NCBI GenBank assembly: GCA_019113295.1
Contig: DXHR01000003.1
Span: forward strand, 186,001-250,000
From: Candidatus Salinicoccus stercoripullorum
GTDB lineage: Bacteria > Bacillota > Bacilli > Staphylococcales > Salinicoccaceae
Reading direction: 5' to 3'
DNA length: 64,000 bases
This document shows, piece by piece, positions 60,137-64,000 of the stretch. The position numbers and the translations under genes were made by a program. Every line of letters begins with the position of its first letter. The stretch's first letter is position 1. The notes under the pieces were generated by a model. The model was not told where the DNA came from. It ran no database searches and was given only the letters and a program-made list of their open reading frames with translations.

Positions 60137-62656
60137 ATGCAGAAAGTAACACCGATGATGCAGCAGTATCTGAAGATAAAGGATGAGCATCCGGATGTTT
60201 TATTATTATACAGGCTCGGGGACTTCTACGAACTTTTCTACGATGATGCAATCACCGCAAGCAAAGTCCTGGAAATCACCCTGACTTCACGTGACAAGAA
60301 AAAGGATCCGATCCCGATGTGCGGTGTCCCCTACCACTCGGCGAAGGGCTATATAGAACGGCTGATCGATCATGGATACAAAGTGGCGATCTGTGAGCAG
60401 ATGGAGGACCCGAAACAGGTCAAAGGCATGGTGAAGCGGGAAGTGGTCCGCATCATCACTCCGGGGACGCTGATCGATGATTTCGGCATGGAGGATGGGA
60501 AAAGCAACTACATCCTTGCGCTCAGTGAAAACAGAGGCAGCTACATCACTGCCTATTCCGATATTTCTACGGGTGAGATAAATGCATTTACAACAGCCGA
60601 CCCGGTCATACTCAAAAGTGAGATCGACCGTATCCGTCCGAGTGAGATCGTGGTGGAGGAAAGTATCACGGGCATCCTTGATGAATTGTATCAGGACCCG
60701 CCATTCAATACACCGTACAGCAGCGATGAATTTCATGAACTTGAATGCAGTACGGAGATCACGGATGAGGAAAAAGAGACGCTGAGTCTTCTCATATCCT
60801 ATATCCGCTCGGTAAATATGCGTGAACTGAAACATTTCAGGGCAGTTGAAAAGCATAAGATCAAAGAGACAATGCAGCTGAATTATGCGGCAATCTCCAA
60901 TCTGGAGTTGTTGGAAAGCCTTCAGACGAAAAAGACGAAAGGATCCCTGTTCTGGTATCTGAATGAGACGGGCACACCGATGGGCAAACGCAAACTCAGA
61001 AAATGGGTGGAGCGCCCTCTGCTCAATGAAAGAATGATCAAGCTGCGTCAGGATGCAGTCGAAATGCTGCTCGGCCATTTCCTCGAACGGGAGGATATGC
61101 GCGGGCTGCTTGATGACGTCTATGATATAGAACGGCTGGTCGGCAGGCTGAGCTTCGGCAACATCGACGCAAAGGACCTGGTGCAGCTGAGGGATTCCCT
61201 CGGTGTCCTGCCCGGTCTCGAATCCCTGCTCGGTGACACCGGCCTGCTCGAATCAGAATTGTTCACCGGGTTCGATCCGCTTGGTGATGTCCACACCCTT
61301 CTGCAGCAGAGCCTGCATGATTCACCTCCGAAAACCATAAGGGAGGGCGGCATCTTCAAGGATGGCTACAATGAAAAGTTGGATGAATTACGTTATATTT
61401 CAAACAACGGCCGTACGTGGCTGAATAGCTATATTGAGGATGAACGCGAGCGTACCGGGATAAAAAACCTGAAAGTCGGCTTCAACAAAGTGTTCGGCTA
61501 CTACATCGAAATCTCCAAGGCGAATGCGGTGAACTTTGATGCAGATGCATTCGAATACAGCAGAAAACAGACGCTGACGAATGCGGAACGCTTCATCACG
61601 CCGGAACTGAAAGAGATGGAATCCAAAATATTGAGTGCCCAGGATGAGAGCATCATACTTGAACATAACCTGTTCAATGAGATAAGGCGCGAGATGGAAG
61701 CATACATCGACAGACTCCAGGCGACGGCGGATCTGATCAGTACACTGGATTGTGTAATATCATTCGCCACAGTTGCTAATGAATACCGCCTCGTACGTCC
61801 GGAGTTCACGGATGGTGAACTGGATATAGAAGAAGGGCGGCATCCTGTCGTGGAGAAGGTCATCGGTGAAAATACGTATGTACCGAACTCGCTTACGATG
61901 GATGAGTCCACTTTCGTCTATCTGATCACAGGGCCGAACATGTCGGGTAAGAGCACATATATGCGCCAGACGGCGATCATCAGCATACTTGCCCAGATGG
62001 GGATGTATGTCCCTGCAAAATCCGCCAGGCTGCCGATATTCGACCAGATCTTCACACGGATCGGGGCGAGCGATGATCTTGCAAGCGGCAAATCCACATT
62101 CATGATCGAGATGATGGAGGCGAATGACGCGCTTAAAAATGCCACTGAGGACAGCCTGCTCATCTTTGATGAGATCGGGCGCGGCACATCCACATATGAT
62201 GGTATGGCTCTGGCCCAGTCGATGCTCGAGTTCATCCATGATGAAATCGGGGCGAAGACTTTATTCTCCACGCATTATCATGAAATTACGAGACTCGGCC
62301 AGACATTGTCCGGTCTTAAAAATGTCCATGTCAAGGCGACGGAATACGACGGCAGGCTGGTCTTCCTCCACAAGGTCAAGCCGGGAGCGGTGGAGAGGAG
62401 CTACGGCATCCATGTGGCGCGTCTTGCGGAACTGCCGGAAGATGTGACAGACAGGGCCGACACTCTGCTCTATATGTTCGAGAGTGGTACAGAAGTGCCT
62501 GCAGAGCAGCTGGAGCTGGCACTTGATGATAACGAATCCTATAATGACCATCCGATTGTCGATATGCTGAAACAGATGGATATAAACAACCTGACACCGA
62601 TGGATGCACTGATGAAACTGAATGAGATGAAAAACAGATTAAAAGGCGGGGGATGA
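60137..62656 (+). CDS. mutS: DNA mismatch repair protein MutS
   Basis: An 839-residue mismatch sensor. The mismatch-binding motif is Phe30-Tyr31-Glu32 (GDFYELF). The connector, lever and clamp domains follow. The ATPase has GPNMSGKST, the TRIGASDDLASGKSTFMIEMME segment, LLIFDEIGRGTSTYDG and STHYHE. A C-terminal helix-turn-helix closes it. The mutL ATG is one base after the stop. Confidence 0.98.
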   Translation: MQKVTPMMQQYLKIKDEHPDVLLLYRLGDFYELFYDDAITASKVLEITLTSRDKKKDPIPMCGVPYHSAKGYIERLIDHGYKVAICEQMEDPKQVKGMVKREVVRIITPGTLIDDFGMEDGKSNYILALSENRGSYITAYSDISTGEINAFTTADPVILKSEIDRIRPSEIVVEESITGILDELYQDPPFNTPYSSDEFHELECSTEITDEEKETLSLLISYIRSVNMRELKHFRAVEKHKIKETMQLNYAAISNLELLESLQTKKTKGSLFWYLNETGTPMGKRKLRKWVERPLLNERMIKLRQDAVEMLLGHFLEREDMRGLLDDVYDIERLVGRLSFGNIDAKDLVQLRDSLGVLPGLESLLGDTGLLESELFTGFDPLGDVHTLLQQSLHDSPPKTIREGGIFKDGYNEKLDELRYISNNGRTWLNSYIEDERERTGIKNLKVGFNKVFGYYIEISKANAVNFDADAFEYSRKQTLTNAERFITPELKEMESKILSAQDESIILEHNLFNEIRREMEAYIDRLQATADLISTLDCVISFATVANEYRLVRPEFTDGELDIEEGRHPVVEKVIGENTYVPNSLTMDESTFVYLITGPNMSGKSTYMRQTAIISILAQMGMYVPAKSARLPIFDQIFTRIGASDDLASGKSTFMIEMMEANDALKNATEDSLLIFDEIGRGTSTYDGMALAQSMLEFIHDEIGAKTLFSTHYHEITRLGQTLSGLKNVHVKATEYDGRLVFLHKVKPGAVERSYGIHVARLAELPEDVTDRADTLLYMFESGTEVPAEQLELALDDNESYNDHPIVDMLKQMDINNLTPMDALMKLNEMKNRLKGGG

Positions 62657-62657
62657 C

Positions 62658-64000
62658 ATGTCTTCGATCAGAGTGCTTGATCCAAAGATACAGAACAAAA
62701 TAGCCGCAGGTGAAGTGGTGGAGCGCCCGAGCTCCGTCGTCAAGGAGCTGATTGAGAATTCCCTCGATGCAAACGCAGATGAGATCGAGGTGTTCATCGA
62801 GGAATCCGGCATGAAGCTGATACGGGTCGTCGATAACGGCGATGGCATCCACCAGATGGATGCGCCGCTTTTGTTCCAAAGACATGCCACGAGCAAGATT
62901 GAAGATGATTACGATCTTTTCCAGATCCGTTCACTCGGATTCCGCGGCGAGGCTCTGGCAAGTATCGGTGCTGTGGCCAGAGTGAAGGTGGAAACAAAGC
63001 ATCTCAACGGGGAACCGGTCTCCATACGGTTTGAAGGCGGGGAGCTGAAAGAACAGGGGCCCGGCAAGGAACGTCAGGGGACGGATATATCCATCAGTGA
63101 ACTGTTCTTCAATACCCCGGCCCGTCTGAAATATGTCAGATCCATGCGGACCGAAAGCGGCAAGATCATAGATATCATCCAAAGGATGGCGCTTGCCTGC
63201 CCGGGAGTCAGCTTCAGGCTGACACTCGATCACAGTGAGAAGCTCTACACAAAGGGCAACGGCAATTTAAAAGAGGTCATCAGTGACATATACGGTCTCA
63301 ACATCGCCCGGCATGCTGTGAGGATCGATGCTCAGGATGCTGATTTTAAAATAACGGGATATGCGGTACGGCCGGAAGTGAACCGCAGCAACAGAAACTA
63401 CATCAATCTTTCCGTGAACAAACGGCATATCAGGAATTTCAGGCTGTCACAGTCCATCATCAACGCCTACCATACACTGCTGGCAAAGGATAAATACCCG
63501 GTTGTCGTCATCGATATGGAGATGGACCCGAAAATCGTGGATGTCAACGTGCATCCGGCAAAAATAGAAGTCAGGTTCTCCAAAGAGAAGGAGCTGAATG
63601 GACTGCTTGAATCATCTGTACGCACGTCGCTCAAGGATGAGATGCTGATTCCGGATGTGACGAAGCAGTTTAAAGGACAGAAGACAGAAGCAGAGCAGTC
63701 CGCCATAGATTTTACTGTGCGGGAAGAACGGCCGGCACAGACGGGACAACCGCATCATAGTGAAGTCCGGTCTGAACCGGAACGGGAAGTCTATAGGAGT
63801 GAACAGAGGGAAACGTACAGCACATCGACTGGGCAGGAGAACGTCCCGGCTGCCGAAACGCCTGTGCCAGCGCCCCTGAAAGAACATTCACTCCCGCAGG
63901 AGGAAAAGATTGAGGAAAGCCCCCGGGAAGAAAGAATGAAGGAGAAGCTTCCCTACCTTGAGATTGTGGGCCAGCTTCACGGCACATACATCATCCTCCA
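62658..64000 (+). CDS. mutL: DNA mismatch repair protein MutL (3' end missing)
   Basis: The first 447 codons of MutL are visible; the frame is open at the window edge. The GHKL ATPase motifs are ELIENSLDANA, VVDNGDGI, HATSKI, LGFRGEALASIGAV and GTDISISELFFNTPAR. A Glu/Pro-rich linker starts near residue 340 and the dimerisation/endonuclease domain would lie beyond the window. Coupled to mutS. Confidence 0.97.
   Translation, partial: MSSIRVLDPKIQNKIAAGEVVERPSSVVKELIENSLDANADEIEVFIEESGMKLIRVVDNGDGIHQMDAPLLFQRHATSKIEDDYDLFQIRSLGFRGEALASIGAVARVKVETKHLNGEPVSIRFEGGELKEQGPGKERQGTDISISELFFNTPARLKYVRSMRTESGKIIDIIQRMALACPGVSFRLTLDHSEKLYTKGNGNLKEVISDIYGLNIARHAVRIDAQDADFKITGYAVRPEVNRSNRNYINLSVNKRHIRNFRLSQSIINAYHTLLAKDKYPVVVIDMEMDPKIVDVNVHPAKIEVRFSKEKELNGLLESSVRTSLKDEMLIPDVTKQFKGQKTEAEQSAIDFTVREERPAQTGQPHHSEVRSEPEREVYRSEQRETYSTSTGQENVPAAETPVPAPLKEHSLPQEEKIEESPREERMKEKLPYLEIVGQLHGTYIIL

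Overview
The window is a stretch of core chromosome from a Gram-positive bacterium of the Firmicutes, almost certainly family Staphylococcaceae. The order rbgA-rnhB-sucCD-dprA-topA-xerC-hslVU-codY-rpsB-tsf-pyrH-frr-uppS-cdsA-dxr-rseP-proS-polC-rimP-nusA-ylxR-ylxQ-infB-rbfA-truB-ribF-rpsO-pnp-rnjB-ftsK-ymfFHI-ymfK-rodZ-pgsA-recA-rny-ymdB-korAB-ricA-mutSL follows the Staphylococcus order closely. The DNA is visibly less AT-rich than Staphylococcus, and several proteins resemble but clearly diverge from the S. aureus ones. I infer a halophilic relative such as Salinicoccus or Jeotgalicoccus; the genus is a guess.

Layout. 1-2077 (minus strand): a three-gene cell-envelope glycosylation operon (csbB-like transferase, GtrA flippase, YfhO, the last cut by the window edge). 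2168-9091: ribosome GTPase, RNase HII, succinyl-CoA ligase, DprA, topoisomerase I. 9308-12908: xerC-hslV-hslU-codY. 13058-20284: translation factors plus isoprenoid and lipid steps (rpsB, tsf, pyrH, frr, uppS, cdsA, dxr, rseP). 20297-26323: proS and polC. 26443-33424: the nusA-infB translation and transcription operon, then truB, ribF, rpsO. 33530-37595: RNA decay (pnp, an unnamed small gene, RNase J2-type rnjB). 37651-45548: ftsK/spoIIIE, the ymf cluster, rodZ, pgsA. 45718-48504: recA under a LexA box, and rny. 48550-48762: a lone small minus-strand gene. 48849-52315: ymdB and 2-oxoacid:ferredoxin oxidoreductase korAB. 52427-55976: a heterodimeric ABC exporter. 56031-58960: a TPP-riboswitch-controlled ECF thiamine-type uptake operon (ykoEDC-like). 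58980-64000: ricA, thiW, mutS and mutL (cut by the window edge).

Accessory character is confined to the ends: the csbB operon at the left, and the exporter plus thiamine-transport genes inserted between korB and ricA, where S. aureus has miaB. Three genes expected from the S. aureus order are not at their usual places: trmFO (topA-xerC), cinA (pgsA-recA) and miaB (korB-ricA).

I see no tRNA or rRNA genes, insertion sequences, phage genes or CRISPR array, and no stretch over 300 bases without a gene. I found no wholly new multi-gene system. The best leads are regulatory or small: a xerC gene with no AUG/GUG/UUG start for its full N-terminus, a LexA operator that doubles as a terminator stem, a 20-codon reading frame with a strong promoter before ricA, two unassigned small proteins, leader hairpins before rimP, rpsB and rpsO, and an attenuator-like hairpin before thiW.
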